A DNA stretch of 64,000 nt from Paludisphaera soli (GTDB lineage: Bacteria; Planctomycetota; Planctomycetia; Isosphaerales; Isosphaeraceae), in NCBI RefSeq assembly GCF_011064595.1, contig NZ_JAALJI010000022.1, positions 62,001-126,000 of the forward strand, written 5' to 3'. The position numbers and the translations under genes were made by a program. Positions 8,765-17,416 of this stretch are shown here, piece by piece (within the stretch, counting starts at the first letter, position 1; the number at the start of each line of letters is the position of its first letter). The notes below the pieces were generated by a model that saw nothing but the letters and a program-made list of their open reading frames with translations, did not search any database and had not been told where the DNA came from.

Positions 8765-8983
8765 TCAGGACGGCTTGACGTCGGCCGTCTTGGCGCACTC
8801 CAGCTCGGCGATCGACTTGACGCCGGGGGGGAGTTCGGCCTCCTCGTACAGCATGTTGGGGATGCCGTCGTTGATCGCGTAGCGGAGCCCGCAGCGGGTG
8901 CAGACGAGGGATTCGCCCTCGAGCCGCAGCGGCGCGCGGCCGAGCGGGCAGACCAGGAGGGCCAGCAGTTCGTCTTTGATCAT
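8765..8983 (-). CDS. Trm112-like small zinc-ribbon protein
   Basis: A 72-residue Trm112/UPF0434 (YcaR-like) protein: LLALLVCPLGRAPL at residues 7-20, then LVCTRCGLRYAINDGIPNML at 27-46. The canonical four-cysteine pattern (CPxC ... CxxC) is incomplete: C12, C28 and C31 are present but the expected second cysteine of CPxC is a glycine. Trm112 proteins bind and stabilise class I methyltransferases in eukaryotes and archaea; bacterial versions are less well understood. The next gene on the strand is a methyltransferase, so a partner role is a reasonable inference. Confidence 0.85.
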   Translation of the reverse strand: MIKDELLALLVCPLGRAPLRLEGESLVCTRCGLRYAINDGIPNMLYEEAELPPGVKSIAELECAKTADVKPS

Positions 8984-9161
8984 GGTCGAGCGTCCTGTCC
9001 TCGGCTTCCTCGACGCCGGCCTCGCCGCGCCGAAATCCCTCTCGCAACGGAGCGGGTATTATGTCGATTCGGGCCGAACCTTAGAAGACGGATCCGCCGC
9101 CCCGGCGATCCGGGGGGTTCTGACCTTTCGTCGCGGTCGGCGGGCGGTCATAATCCGGGGC

Positions 9162-10040
9162 ATGAGCTACGTCGTTCGCTACGGCCGGATGCGGATCCTG
9201 GGCGCGTGCCAAGCCGCGCCGGGGGCGGAGCATCCCCGCGGCCAGCGGGTGGTGGTCCGCAGCGACCGAGGGCTGGAGCTGGGGGAGGTCCTCTGCCCCC
9301 TGACCGACCGCGCGGCCCGGACCCTGGACCGCCGCGAGCCGGCCGAGATCGTCCGCCCGGCCGAGGGGCCCGACCTCGACCACGAGAAGACCCTCCCCCC
9401 GCTGGAGAAGCAGGCCTTCGGCGTCTGCCAGGAGCTGATCGCCAAGCGACGGCTGCAGATGAACCTGGTGGACGTGGAGATCCTCTTCGGCCGCGAGCGG
9501 GTGATCTTCTACTACCTGGCCGAGAAGCGGGTGGACTTCCGCGAGCTGGTGCGCGACCTCGCCCGCGCCTTGCGGGCCCGGATCGAGATGCGCCAGATCG
9601 GCGTCCGCGACGAGGCGAAGCTGCTGGCCGACTACGGCGACTGCGGCAAGCCGGTCTGCTGCAACACGCACCTGACCCAGATGCCCCCCGTCTCCATGAA
9701 GATGGCCAAGCTCCAGAAGACCACGCTCGACCCCTCCAAGATCTCGGGCCGCTGCGGCCGGCTGAAGTGCTGCCTCCGCTACGAGTACGACGCCTACCGC
9801 GAGGCCGAGAAGGAACTCCCCCCCAACGGCTCGCGGGTCGAGACGGCCAAGGGCCGGGGCCGGGTGATGGCCCAGGACGTGCTGGCGGGGAAGCTGGTGG
9901 TCGAGTACGAGGACGGCCGCCGCATCATCATCGGCCGCGACGAGGTCCTCGCCTTCGAACCCCGGTCGCGGGGGGGCCGTCGGCCCGACGGCCCCGGCGA
10001 CGAGGACCCGGACGATTCCGACCCGGGGATCGACGAATGA
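9162..10040 (+). CDS. PSP1 domain protein, RicT/YaaT family
   Basis: A 292-residue PSP1 protein. The N-terminal part (VVRYGRMRILGAC, GQRVVVRSDRGLELGEVL) and the cysteine-rich core match RicT: C161, C166 and C167 in CGKPVCCNTHL and C198, C203, C204 in GRCGRLKCCLRYE, with VSMKMAKLQK between them. In Bacillus subtilis RicT forms an iron-sulfur containing complex with RicA and RicF that affects RNA processing and sporulation; no ricA or ricF is nearby. The start is placed at the ATG at 9162 with GGGGC upstream because the family begins there; the frame extends 88 codons further upstream without homology. An AT-rich CATAAT lies just ahead of the start. Confidence 0.9.
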   Translation: MSYVVRYGRMRILGACQAAPGAEHPRGQRVVVRSDRGLELGEVLCPLTDRAARTLDRREPAEIVRPAEGPDLDHEKTLPPLEKQAFGVCQELIAKRRLQMNLVDVEILFGRERVIFYYLAEKRVDFRELVRDLARALRARIEMRQIGVRDEAKLLADYGDCGKPVCCNTHLTQMPPVSMKMAKLQKTTLDPSKISGRCGRLKCCLRYEYDAYREAEKELPPNGSRVETAKGRGRVMAQDVLAGKLVVEYEDGRRIIIGRDEVLAFEPRSRGGRRPDGPGDEDPDDSDPGIDE

Positions 10041-10077
10041 CCGGCGCGACCCGGCCCCCGCATCCAGGACGACGTCC

Positions 10078-10566
10078 ATGAGCTTCCGCGACGAGATCGG
10101 CCGCGTCATCGCCAGGGACCCGCGCTACTCGCTGGAGGCCTACGCCTTCGTGCTGGAGTCCCTGCACACGGCCCGGAACCGCAAGATCCGCGAGGCCCGC
10201 CGGCTCGACCGCGAACGCGAACGCGAGCGGGCCGCCCGCCCCGCCAAGGGCCGGGGCTCGCGCAAGGCCAGGTCCGAGGCCGCCTCCGGCCACGTCACCG
10301 GCCGGCAGGTCTGCCTCGCGGCCCGCCGCCTGGCGCTCCGCGAATACGGCATGCTCGCCCTCCCCGTCCTCGCCAAGTGGGGCCTGCATTCGACCTCGGA
10401 CATCGGCGAGATCGTCTACAACCTGATCGCCTCCGGCGAGCTCGACAAGACGCCCCACGACCGCCGCGAGGACTTCGACGACGTGTTCGACTTCGAGACC
10501 GATTTCCGCCCCGCCCCGATCGACGACGACGCCGGGCCCGATGCCGCGGAGGACGACCGACCATGA
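10078..10566 (+). CDS. Minf_1886 family conserved protein
   Basis: A 162-residue protein of the Minf_1886 family, shared by Planctomycetes and Verrucomicrobia and without known function. Recognisable parts are RYSLEAYAFVLESLHTAR (residues 15-32), VTGRQVCLAARRLALREYG (about 72-90) and VLAKWGLHSTSDIGEIVYNL (about 96-115). A charged Arg/Glu linker at about 40-65 and an acidic C-terminal tail follow lineage custom. No signal or membrane segment is seen. It starts 37 bp after the RicT-like gene and overlaps the next small gene by ATGA, so the three probably form one transcript. Confidence 0.9.
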   Translation: MSFRDEIGRVIARDPRYSLEAYAFVLESLHTARNRKIREARRLDRERERERAARPAKGRGSRKARSEAASGHVTGRQVCLAARRLALREYGMLALPVLAKWGLHSTSDIGEIVYNLIASGELDKTPHDRREDFDDVFDFETDFRPAPIDDDAGPDAAEDDRP

Positions 10567-10742
10567 CCCCCGAGACCTCCCCCCCCTCGACCCCCTCCGC
10601 TCGGGACCGCCGCAGGTTCCTCGCCGCGCTCGCCCTCTTCTTCACCTGGATCGCCTGCCTCGTGGCCCTCGCCGCGACCGACGCCCACCGCCCCATGGAA
10701 CGCGCCGGGGTCGAGCCCGGCGCCGCCCGCCCCGCCCACTGA
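10563..10742 (+). CDS. 59-residue single-span membrane protein, overlapping the Minf_1886 gene
   Basis: The ATG overlaps the stop codon of the upstream gene (ATGA), a layout typical of translational coupling. The product has a polar N-terminus ending in RDRRRF, one hydrophobic segment (LAALALFFTWIACLVALAAT, residues 20-39) and a short polar tail. The positive residues before the span suggest an N-in orientation. I do not recognise a family. It is too short for many gene finders, but position and membrane segment argue that it is real. Confidence 0.65.
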   Translation: MTPETSPPSTPSARDRRRFLAALALFFTWIACLVALAATDAHRPMERAGVEPGAARPAH

Positions 10743-10994
10743 CCGCCGCCGGTCCCCGCCCCCCCATCACACGACATCGCCCGCGCCGGCTCCCGCGCGA
10801 CCACGCCGGGATGCCCTCAGCCGGAATCCGCGCCTTTTTAATCTACGATATTGTTCGGCCTGATTTGACCGGTTAGCTTCGCCCCCCGTCATCGACCTCG
10901 TACGCATCACCCCCGTCCCGCGATCCACTCCGAGGGTCGCCCGACGCCTTTCGCCCTCGACATCCGCACCATTTCGCAGGGGAGAAACCGACCT

Positions 10995-11234
10995 ATGCAT
11001 CGGGCATTTCGCTTTGCGCGCCTCACCTTCGTCCTGATCGCGCCGGCGCTGGCCGGCTGCGGCGATTCGGACTCGGCGGGGGCCGTCGATCGATCGACGG
11101 AGGCCGTCCAGGCCGACAACCGGGGCCAGGACGCCATGAGGGAGTTCATGCAGTCCAAGAGCAAGAAGCCGGCGAAGGCCGAGAAGGCCGCCAAGGTCGA
11201 GAAGAAGGAAGCCGAGGTGGAGAAGCCGGAGTGA
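10995..11234 (+). CDS. Mini-lipoprotein paired with DUF1559 (copy A)
   Basis: A 79-residue lipoprotein: signal peptide with lipobox LAGC (cysteine near residue 22), followed by an acidic segment and a Lys/Glu/Ala-rich tail ([19 protein letters not shown]) that probably forms an extended helix. After cleavage and lipidation it would be anchored in a membrane. It is 86 bp upstream of a DUF1559 gene, the same arrangement as at 19183/19472 and 39551/38367. GGGGAG precedes the ATG. No family assigned. Confidence 0.8.
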   Translation: MHRAFRFARLTFVLIAPALAGCGDSDSAGAVDRSTEAVQADNRGQDAMREFMQSKSKKPAKAEKAAKVEKKEAEVEKPE

Positions 11235-11320
11235 ATCGAGGGCGGCGGGGGTCGGCGAAGGTCCCCGCGCCCGCGGCTTTTCTCGTCCCATTCTCATCCC
11301 AACGCGAGGACTCGTCGCCC

Positions 11321-12355
11321 ATGAAGAACGAACGACGCGGGGCTTTCACGCTGATCGAGCTTTTGGTGGTCATCGCCATCATCGCGGTGCTCATCGCCCT
11401 GTTGCTGCCGGCCGTGCAGTCGGCGCGCGAGGCGGCCCGCCGCGCCCAGTGCACCAACAACCTGAAGCAGATGGGCCTGGGGATGCACAACTACCACCAG
11501 GCCGCGGGCTCGTTCCCGATGGGGAACGCCATCGCCTACGCCAACCCCGGCGAGCAGACCGACTGGGGCACCTTCAGCGCCCACTCGATGATGCTGCCGT
11601 ACCTGGAGCAGACGCCGCTCTACAACTCGTGCAACTTCAACTGGAGCGTGTGGTGGGGGACCGGGTCCGAGCTGAACCGCACGGTGTGGAACGCCCGCGT
11701 GGCGGCCTTCCTCTGCCCGTCCGACGGCCAGGCCGGTCGCGACCACCTGAACAACTACCACGGCTCATACGGCACCGGCACCGACCCCTGGTCGACCAAC
11801 ACCAACGGCGCCTTCGCCCCCAGGCGGACCGCCTACTCGGTCGCCGACATCACCGACGGCACCTCGAACACGATCTCGCACGTCGAGGCCCTGGTGGGCG
11901 ACTACAACAACCACCGGCGCAAGTGGCGGCAGTACGTCTCGGGCGTCCCGGGCTCGGTCCCGGGGAACATGCTCGTCCGCGACGCCCGGACGATCATGCC
12001 GCAGGTGATCCAGTACGCCCAGAACTGCATGCAGGCGATCGTCGCAACTCCGGGAACGAACTCGAATCGCGGGATCAGCTGGGCGACCGGCTCGCCCGGG
12101 GCGACGCTCGCCAGCATCATCTTCCCGCCCAACTCCACGCAGTACGCCTTCTCGTCCTGCCGATGGGACTGCGCCGCGGGCTGCGGCACCGACTTCGGCC
12201 ACATCCACATCCCGTCGAGCCTCCACCCCGGCGGCGTGAACGTGCTGTTCCTGGACGGCTCCGTCCGCTTCGCCAAGGACTCGATCAACCAGAACACCTG
12301 GATGTCCCTGGGCTCGCGCGACGGCGAGGAGGTCGTCTCGTCGGACAGCTACTGA
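11321..12355 (+). CDS. DUF1559 prepilin-type protein (H-X9-DG)
   Basis: A 344-residue pseudopilin-like protein. The N-terminus [20 protein letters not shown] (from residue 7) is a type IV prepilin leader with a prepilin peptidase site and a membrane helix, followed by the conserved [20 protein letters not shown] helix. The body carries paired cysteines ([16 protein letters not shown]), and the C-terminus has the H-X9-DG motif ([13 protein letters not shown]) and ends in EEVVSSDSY. The start was moved 30 codons in, to the ATG that immediately precedes the prepilin leader. These proteins are hugely expanded in planctomycetes; function unknown, probably envelope or extracellular assemblies. Confidence 0.95.
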   Translation: MKNERRGAFTLIELLVVIAIIAVLIALLLPAVQSAREAARRAQCTNNLKQMGLGMHNYHQAAGSFPMGNAIAYANPGEQTDWGTFSAHSMMLPYLEQTPLYNSCNFNWSVWWGTGSELNRTVWNARVAAFLCPSDGQAGRDHLNNYHGSYGTGTDPWSTNTNGAFAPRRTAYSVADITDGTSNTISHVEALVGDYNNHRRKWRQYVSGVPGSVPGNMLVRDARTIMPQVIQYAQNCMQAIVATPGTNSNRGISWATGSPGATLASIIFPPNSTQYAFSSCRWDCAAGCGTDFGHIHIPSSLHPGGVNVLFLDGSVRFAKDSINQNTWMSLGSRDGEEVVSSDSY

Positions 12356-12368
12356 GCCCGAGGAGTCG

Positions 12369-12398
12369 CCCGGCGTCGTCGCGAGGCGAGACGCCGGG
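12369..12398. terminator. Hairpin between convergent genes
   Basis: CCCGGCGTC (12369-12377) pairs with GACGCCGGG (12390-12398) over a 12-nt loop. It lies between the end of the DUF1559 gene and the end of the minus-strand gene at 12404, so it could end transcription from either side. No T-run is present on either strand. Confidence 0.4.
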
Positions 12399-12403
12399 AG
12401 CTG

Positions 12404-13141
12404 CTACTCGTCCCCCTCGACGGCCAGGTGATCGGCGACCAGGCCCAGAGGGCAGGCGTCGGGCCGCCGGGCGCCCTGGCCGATCGCGATCCAACCCCGC
12501 TCGATCGCGGGCGCGGCCGGCTCCTCGACCAGGGGGGAAAGGTGGATGAGGAAGCCGACGTGGGCGGGCTTCTCGGCGTCGTAGTCGACCTGCTCGTCCC
12601 GCCATTCTTCCTCGTGGCCCGGGTCGAGCCTCGGGTCGTCGGCGCACAGGTCGCGGAGCCAGAGCGGGAAGGGCTCGCCGGGACGGGTGCGGCGGAAGTA
12701 CGCGGCGATGGGCTCGTCGGGCCCCGCCTCGCGCAGGCAGAATTCGCCGTTGACGCCGTGGTAGTAGGAGTAGACCTCGGCCAGGTAGTCGCCGGGGGGC
12801 ACGTCGAGGGAGGCGGTGAACTCGTCCATCTCCTCGCCCGCCAGGTACTCCTGGCAGCCGCCGACCACGACGAGCCGGCCGTCCGGGACGCGCAGCTTGT
12901 GGCGCGTGCGGCCGACCCACTCGTCCTCCTCGCGGGCCGAGAGCGGCTCGTCGATCACGACGCGGATGATGAAGCCGTCGTCCTGGACCAGTTCGAAGGG
13001 GAGGAAGTCGCCGGCGGCGATCCCGGCGAGCCATTCGGCGTCGCCGTCCACCGCCTCGGAGTAGGCCCCGCCGTGCAGGCTCGCGGAGCCGATCAGGAAA
13101 CCGCAGGCTTCGTTGTAGACGTCGAGATCCGTGCGACTCAT
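12404..13141 (-). CDS. Uncharacterised acidic protein, 245 residues
   Basis: I do not recognise a family. The protein is soluble, rich in Asp/Glu and aromatics, without signal peptide or membrane segment. Notable stretches are EYLAGEEMDEFTASLDVPPG and DYLAEVYSYYHGVNGEFCLR, and late RGWIAIGQGARRPDACPLGL. Its acidity and single-domain size resemble immunity or SMI1-like proteins, but no motif proves this. It is 25 bp upstream, in transcription order, of a LapA-like gene, so the two may be co-transcribed. GGAGGGCCGCTTCTCCC ahead of the ATG supplies a ribosome binding site. Confidence 0.7.
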   Translation of the reverse strand: MSRTDLDVYNEACGFLIGSASLHGGAYSEAVDGDAEWLAGIAAGDFLPFELVQDDGFIIRVVIDEPLSAREEDEWVGRTRHKLRVPDGRLVVVGGCQEYLAGEEMDEFTASLDVPPGDYLAEVYSYYHGVNGEFCLREAGPDEPIAAYFRRTRPGEPFPLWLRDLCADDPRLDPGHEEEWRDEQVDYDAEKPAHVGFLIHLSPLVEEPAAPAIERGWIAIGQGARRPDACPLGLVADHLAVEGDE

Positions 13142-13166
13142 GGGAGAAGCGGCCCTCCTTCGGGCC

Positions 13167-13394
13167 TCACTCGACCGGCCGTTCCGAGACCTTCCGCAGC
13201 GACCGGGTGAAGAACGAGTAGACGGTCCAGCCGCTGAGCATCCCCAGCAGGTAGGAGCCGATCGCCAGCAAGGCCACCGGCCCCGTCGCGCGCCATTGCG
13301 CGAAGTTCACGGTGATCGAATCGGTGTTCTGGACGGCGAAGAGGCCCACCGCCCCGAGGAAGATCAGCAGCAGGATGCCCTGGATGAATCGCAT
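13167..13394 (-). CDS. LapA-domain (DUF1049) small membrane protein
   Basis: A 75-residue protein with two membrane segments (ILLLIFLGAVGLFAVQN at about 5-21 and VALLAIGSYLLGMLSGW at about 39-55) flanking VNFAQWRATGP, the layout of the lipopolysaccharide assembly protein A (LapA/YciS) N-terminal domain. It lacks the long cytoplasmic coiled coil of enterobacterial LapA. The start is the ATG at 13394, where the hydrophobic domain begins; an upstream ATG would add 30 polar residues unlike the family. Confidence 0.75.
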   Translation of the reverse strand: MRFIQGILLLIFLGAVGLFAVQNTDSITVNFAQWRATGPVALLAIGSYLLGMLSGWTVYSFFTRSLRKVSERPVE

Positions 13395-13645
13395 GGGACC
13401 CCCGTTCTTCCGGCCGAGGCCGGTCGCGTGAATGTCGCCTGTTCGGTGATTGGACTCCAACCCCACGACGTAAGCAACAGCCATGCCGGGAATTCCATCG
13501 CCGCAGCGACGCCCGCCACTCGGGCGGGAGTCGATTCTCGCCGCGCCGCGTCAATCCGCTTCGTCCTACATGGTGACAATCGTGATCGCCCTGACTCGAC
13601 CGACACGAGGGCGGGCGAAGTTGATCGACACCCCGGAGGACGACG

Positions 13646-14377
13646 ATGACGGCGAGACGGATGACGGCGGCGGCGTGGGTCGCGGTGATGGCGGCGGGGC
13701 TCCTGGGGGTGGAGGCGAGGGCGGGCCTGGTGCAGGTCCTCTCCCGCGCGGACCTGGCGGGGAACGACCTGATCGACTGGGGGACGCTGGGATCGAACGG
13801 CGACCTCGTGAGCAACCCGGTCGAGGCCACGTCGGCCGGCGGGCTGAGGGCGACGGTCAGCAAGCGGGCCGCGAACGGCGACTTCCAGGTTCTGGTCCAG
13901 GGCGCGACGAACGGCTGGGCGGGCAATTTCAGCCCCGGCGAGACCGTGCTCTGGACGAACAACTACCCCGACGCCGCGCCCAACGCGATCACGATGGACT
14001 TCGCCTCCGGGGTGGCCGGGGTGGGCATGAACTTCCAGCAGGCCAACGCCCTGGCCACCTTCACCGCCGAAATGGCGGCGTTCGACGCGGCCGGCGGCCT
14101 CCTCGGGGTGTTCTCGGCGACGGGGGCCTCGAACGCGAACAACGACGGCTCGGCCGTGTTCCTGGGCCTCAAGAGCACCGAGGCCAATATCCACCGCGTC
14201 GTCTTCTACCTGACGGCGGCTCCGTTCAACTACATCGGCTCCTACGGCGTCAACCAGGTGAGCCTGCTGAGGCCCGCCGCCGCCGTGCCCGAGCCCTCGG
14301 CGATCGTCTCGGCCGCGCTGGGGGCCCTGCTGATAGCCGGGGGCCGACTCGTCGCGCGAGGTCGGCGGGCCGGTTGA
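13646..14377 (+). CDS. PEP-CTERM sorted exoprotein
   Basis: A 243-residue secreted protein. A signal peptide (residues 5-26, ending EARA) is followed by a beta-rich domain of unknown fold. The C-terminus is a clear PEP-CTERM signal: VPEPSAIV, a hydrophobic span (SAALGALLIAGG) and a basic tail (RLVARGRRAG). Such proteins are processed by an exosortase and often delivered to the cell surface or extracellular matrix. The middle contains FSPGETVLWTNNY and GVGMNFQQANALATFTAEM, a pattern shared by PEP-CTERM proteins with a jellyroll-like domain. CCGGAGGACGACG precedes the ATG. Confidence 0.9.
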   Translation: MTARRMTAAAWVAVMAAGLLGVEARAGLVQVLSRADLAGNDLIDWGTLGSNGDLVSNPVEATSAGGLRATVSKRAANGDFQVLVQGATNGWAGNFSPGETVLWTNNYPDAAPNAITMDFASGVAGVGMNFQQANALATFTAEMAAFDAAGGLLGVFSATGASNANNDGSAVFLGLKSTEANIHRVVFYLTAAPFNYIGSYGVNQVSLLRPAAAVPEPSAIVSAALGALLIAGGRLVARGRRAG

Positions 14378-14391
14378 CGCCGCGGCCCTGA

Positions 14392-15966
14392 TCAGGCGAG
14401 CGTCACGTCGAGCCGCGTCACCGACGCCGGGTCGAGCACCAGGCGGAGCGAGGCGCCCTTCAGCCCGGCGTCGGAGGCCGTCGGCGTGACCGCGTCGGGC
14501 CGGTCGAAGGTGTTGTGGGCGTTCAGCTCGGCGTGGGTGAGCACGGTCTTGCGGACGGACGCGGCCTCGGCGCCCTTGAGGCGGATCTCGGCCTCTACGG
14601 GCTCGGTCGCGTGTGAGTGGACCAGGGTGATCGTGACAGCCTTGGCGCCGGCGCGCGAGGCCGAGCCGGCCACGCGGAACAGCTTCGCCTCGCGGTCGCC
14701 GATCTTGAACGCCACCTCGGGCGACTGCGCCTCGACGCGGACGCTGGTCGCGCCGTGGTGGGGGCGGTACATCTCGAAGACGTGGAAGCTCGGCGTGCGG
14801 ACGAAGCGGTCGCCGTCGGCCAGGAACAGCGAGTGGATGTTGTTGATGAGCTGCGCGACGTTCGCCATGTCGACCTTGTCGGCGTGGCGGTTGAAGACGT
14901 CGAGCGTGAGCGCCGCGACGAGGGCGTCGCGGAGGCAGCCCATCTGCTCATAGAGGTGCCGGGGGTTGATCTCGGTCCCGGGCGGGTGCCAGCAGCCCCA
15001 CTCGTCGATGATGAGCTTCACCCGGCGGTCGCGGTCGAACTCCCCCATCGCGGCCCACTGCTCGCGGATCAGGGTCTCCATGAAGTTCGCCTTGTGGAGC
15101 ATCTCGTACCACTGGTCGCCGCTGAAGTTCAGGGCGTGTCCGGTGGTCCCGCAGTAGTAGTGCGCGGCGAACCCCCGGATCGGGGCGCGGGCGCCGTCGA
15201 CCCACTTGGCGAAGAAGCGGCGGGTCCAGTCCAGGTCGTTGCCGTTGGGCCCGGCGGCGATGAGCTGGAGCTTCACGCCGTACTCGGGGACCCACTCGGT
15301 GAACCGGCGGTACTCGCGGCAGTAGTCTTCCGGGGTGAACTTGCCGCCGCAGCCCCAGCTCTCGTTGCCCACCCCCCAGTAGGCGACGCCGAACGGGTCG
15401 CGGTCGCCGTTGGCGACGCGCTCGTCGGCCAGCGTCGTCGCGCCGGCGGGGGCGTTGCAGTACTCGACCCAGTCCTGGAACTCCGAGGGCGAGCCCATCC
15501 CGACGTTGGCGGCGAAGTACGGGGCGGCGTCGCAGAGCCGGCAGAACCGCATGAACTCGTGGGTGCCGAAGGCGTTGGGCTCGGTAGCCTCTCTCCAGCG
15601 GCCGAACCGCCGGGGGCGCCGGGCCGGCGGGCCGATCCCGTCGCGCCAGTGGTAGGCGTCGGCGAAGCAGCCGCCGGGCCAGCGGATCACGACCTTGCCC
15701 AGGCGCTTCATGTGGTCGACGAGCTGCTTGCGGACGCCGCCGACGTTCTCCACCTTCGAGTCGGGCCCCACCCAGATCCCGTCGTAGATCACGCCGCCGA
15801 TGTGCTCGGTGAAGTGCCCGTAGACCTCCGGTCGGATCGTCCCGATCGGCTCGTCCAGCAGCACGTCCACGGTCGCCCCGGCCGCCGCGGCCCGCGACGC
15901 CCCCAGCCCGCCCAGCGCCAGCGCCCCGGTGCCGGCCGCCCCCAGGAACCCTCGACGGTCGATCAC
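14392..15966 (-). CDS. Alpha-L-arabinofuranosidase, GH51 family, exported
   Basis: A 524-residue glycoside hydrolase. The N-terminus is a twin-arginine signal (DRRGFLGAAGTGALALGG, residues 3-20). The (beta/alpha)8 catalytic domain begins at about residue 36 with IGTIRPEVYGHFTEHIGG. Acid/base E202 lies in WGVGNESWGCGG and nucleophile E322 in LIIDEWGCWHPPG, both in typical GH51 context. It would release terminal alpha-L-arabinofuranosyl groups from arabinan or arabinoxylan. The start is GTG at 15966 behind GAGGAGG. It is the last gene of a three-gene minus-strand operon after a sugar porter and a PfkB kinase, which suggests use of the released sugar. Confidence 0.92.
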   Translation of the reverse strand: MIDRRGFLGAAGTGALALGGLGASRAAAAGATVDVLLDEPIGTIRPEVYGHFTEHIGGVIYDGIWVGPDSKVENVGGVRKQLVDHMKRLGKVVIRWPGGCFADAYHWRDGIGPPARRPRRFGRWREATEPNAFGTHEFMRFCRLCDAAPYFAANVGMGSPSEFQDWVEYCNAPAGATTLADERVANGDRDPFGVAYWGVGNESWGCGGKFTPEDYCREYRRFTEWVPEYGVKLQLIAAGPNGNDLDWTRRFFAKWVDGARAPIRGFAAHYYCGTTGHALNFSGDQWYEMLHKANFMETLIREQWAAMGEFDRDRRVKLIIDEWGCWHPPGTEINPRHLYEQMGCLRDALVAALTLDVFNRHADKVDMANVAQLINNIHSLFLADGDRFVRTPSFHVFEMYRPHHGATSVRVEAQSPEVAFKIGDREAKLFRVAGSASRAGAKAVTITLVHSHATEPVEAEIRLKGAEAASVRKTVLTHAELNAHNTFDRPDAVTPTASDAGLKGASLRLVLDPASVTRLDVTLA

Positions 15967-15986
15967 GACGGCGGCCTCCTCGTGGT

Positions 15987-17390
15987 TCAGGATAGGCCCA
16001 ACTGCTTCTGGAGCCGTTCGAGCGGCACGCCCTTGGTCTCGGGCATGGAGGTCAGGACCCAGATGAGCTGGAGGACCATCATCGCCGCGTAGAAGGCGAA
16101 AGCGTGCCCGCCCGACTTCTCGGCGATCATCGGGAACGTCTGGGTGATGGCCAGAGCCCCGACCCAGTGCACGGCGCTCCCCAGCGCCTGGCCCTTGGCC
16201 CGGACGCGATTGGGGAAGACCTCGCTGATGTAGACCCAGATCACCGCCCCCTGGCCGAACGCGTGCGAGGCGATGAACACCATCAGGCTGGCCAGCACGA
16301 CCCAGCCGCCGAAGGTCGTGAACTCCGTGCCGTAGGTGTAGAACGCCCAGGCCGTCGCCGAGAGGCTCAGGATGTAGCCGATCGACCCGACGAGCATCAG
16401 CACGCGGCGGCCGAAGCGGTCGATGATCGACATCGCCAGCATCGTGAAGATCAGGTTCGTCCCGCCGACCAGCACCGCCTGCAAAAGCGCGGCGTCCTTG
16501 CCCGCGCCGGTCATGGCGAAGACCGTGGGGGCGTAGAAGAGGACCGCGTTGATCCCCGAGAGCTGGTTGAACGCCGCGATCGCCACGGCCAGCATGATCG
16601 GCTTGAGGTAGGCCCGCTGGAACAGCGCGTCGTCGTCGGCCAGGCCGGTGTTCTGGAGCGACGCCTCGATCTCGGCGATCTCGTCGTCGACCCCCTCGTC
16701 GGCGCCGATCCTCGTCAGGACGCGGCGGGCCTCGTCGATCCGCCCTTGCCCCACCAGCCATCGCGGGCTCTCGGGGATCATCAGGGCCAGCACGAAGAAC
16801 AGGGCCGAGGGGATCACCTGGACCCCCAGCATCCATCGCCAGTCGTCCTCGCCCAGGCCCATCTGGGAGATGATGTAGTTGGACAGGAAGGCGAGCTGGA
16901 TCCCGAATACGATGTTGAACTGCACGGTGGCCACCAGCCGGCCCCGGAACCGGGCCGGGGCGATCTCGGCGATGTACAAGGGCGCGATCACCGACGCCGC
17001 GCCGACCGCCACGCCCCCCAGGATCCGGAAGACCAGGAGCGAGCCCCAGTCCCACGCCAAGGCGCAGCCCAGGGCCGAGACCAGGTAGCCGATCGCCAGG
17101 ACCGCCAGCAGGGGCCGTCGGCCCCAGACGTCGGCCGGCTTGCCCGCGATCAGGGAGCCCAGCACCGTCCCCAGCGGGCCGCTGGCGATGGTGAAGCCCA
17201 GCGTCATCCCGGTCAGGCCGAAGACCTTCGTGAGCGCGTCGGTCGTCCCCGACATGATGGCCACGTCGAACCCGAACAGCAGGCCCCCGAGGCTGGCGAC
17301 GAACGTGGCGAAGATCAAAGGGCCCGAGAGCGAGCGAGCCCCGGAGGCGGCCGACTCGTCGGCCGACGAACGATCGAAGGGGACTTCCAC
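15987..17390 (-). CDS. MFS sugar porter family transporter
   Basis: A 467-residue twelve-span transporter of the sugar porter family. Signatures seen are GLLFGFDVAIMSG (helix 1), ADVWGRRPLL, IAEIAPARFRGRL, PESPRWLVGQGR at the end of helix 6, FNQLSGINAVLFYAP (helix 7), DRFGRRVLM and the terminal PETKGVPLE. Family members take up pentoses or hexoses by proton symport. GTG at 17390 is preceded by GGAGG with 5-nt spacing and the upstream in-frame extension is not homologous. The gene lies between PfkB kinase and arabinofuranosidase genes with 20-26 bp gaps, indicating an operon for sugar uptake; arabinose is a reasonable but unproven substrate. Confidence 0.93.
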   Translation of the reverse strand: MEVPFDRSSADESAASGARSLSGPLIFATFVASLGGLLFGFDVAIMSGTTDALTKVFGLTGMTLGFTIASGPLGTVLGSLIAGKPADVWGRRPLLAVLAIGYLVSALGCALAWDWGSLLVFRILGGVAVGAASVIAPLYIAEIAPARFRGRLVATVQFNIVFGIQLAFLSNYIISQMGLGEDDWRWMLGVQVIPSALFFVLALMIPESPRWLVGQGRIDEARRVLTRIGADEGVDDEIAEIEASLQNTGLADDDALFQRAYLKPIMLAVAIAAFNQLSGINAVLFYAPTVFAMTGAGKDAALLQAVLVGGTNLIFTMLAMSIIDRFGRRVLMLVGSIGYILSLSATAWAFYTYGTEFTTFGGWVVLASLMVFIASHAFGQGAVIWVYISEVFPNRVRAKGQALGSAVHWVGALAITQTFPMIAEKSGGHAFAFYAAMMVLQLIWVLTSMPETKGVPLERLQKQLGLS

Positions 17391-17416
17391 GCAAACCTCC
17401 CGAAGGGGCGACCGAT

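Noticed and set aside
7907-10081. 724-residue plus-strand frame across the methyltransferase and RicT-like genes
   Set aside because: No family similarity; it spans two real genes on opposite strands and has the shadow composition.
14392-17394. 1000-residue fusion frame of transporter-like and arabinofuranosidase sequence
   Set aside because: The first half is an out-of-frame reading of the sugar porter gene. GTG at 15966 with a ribosome binding site starts the real arabinofuranosidase.
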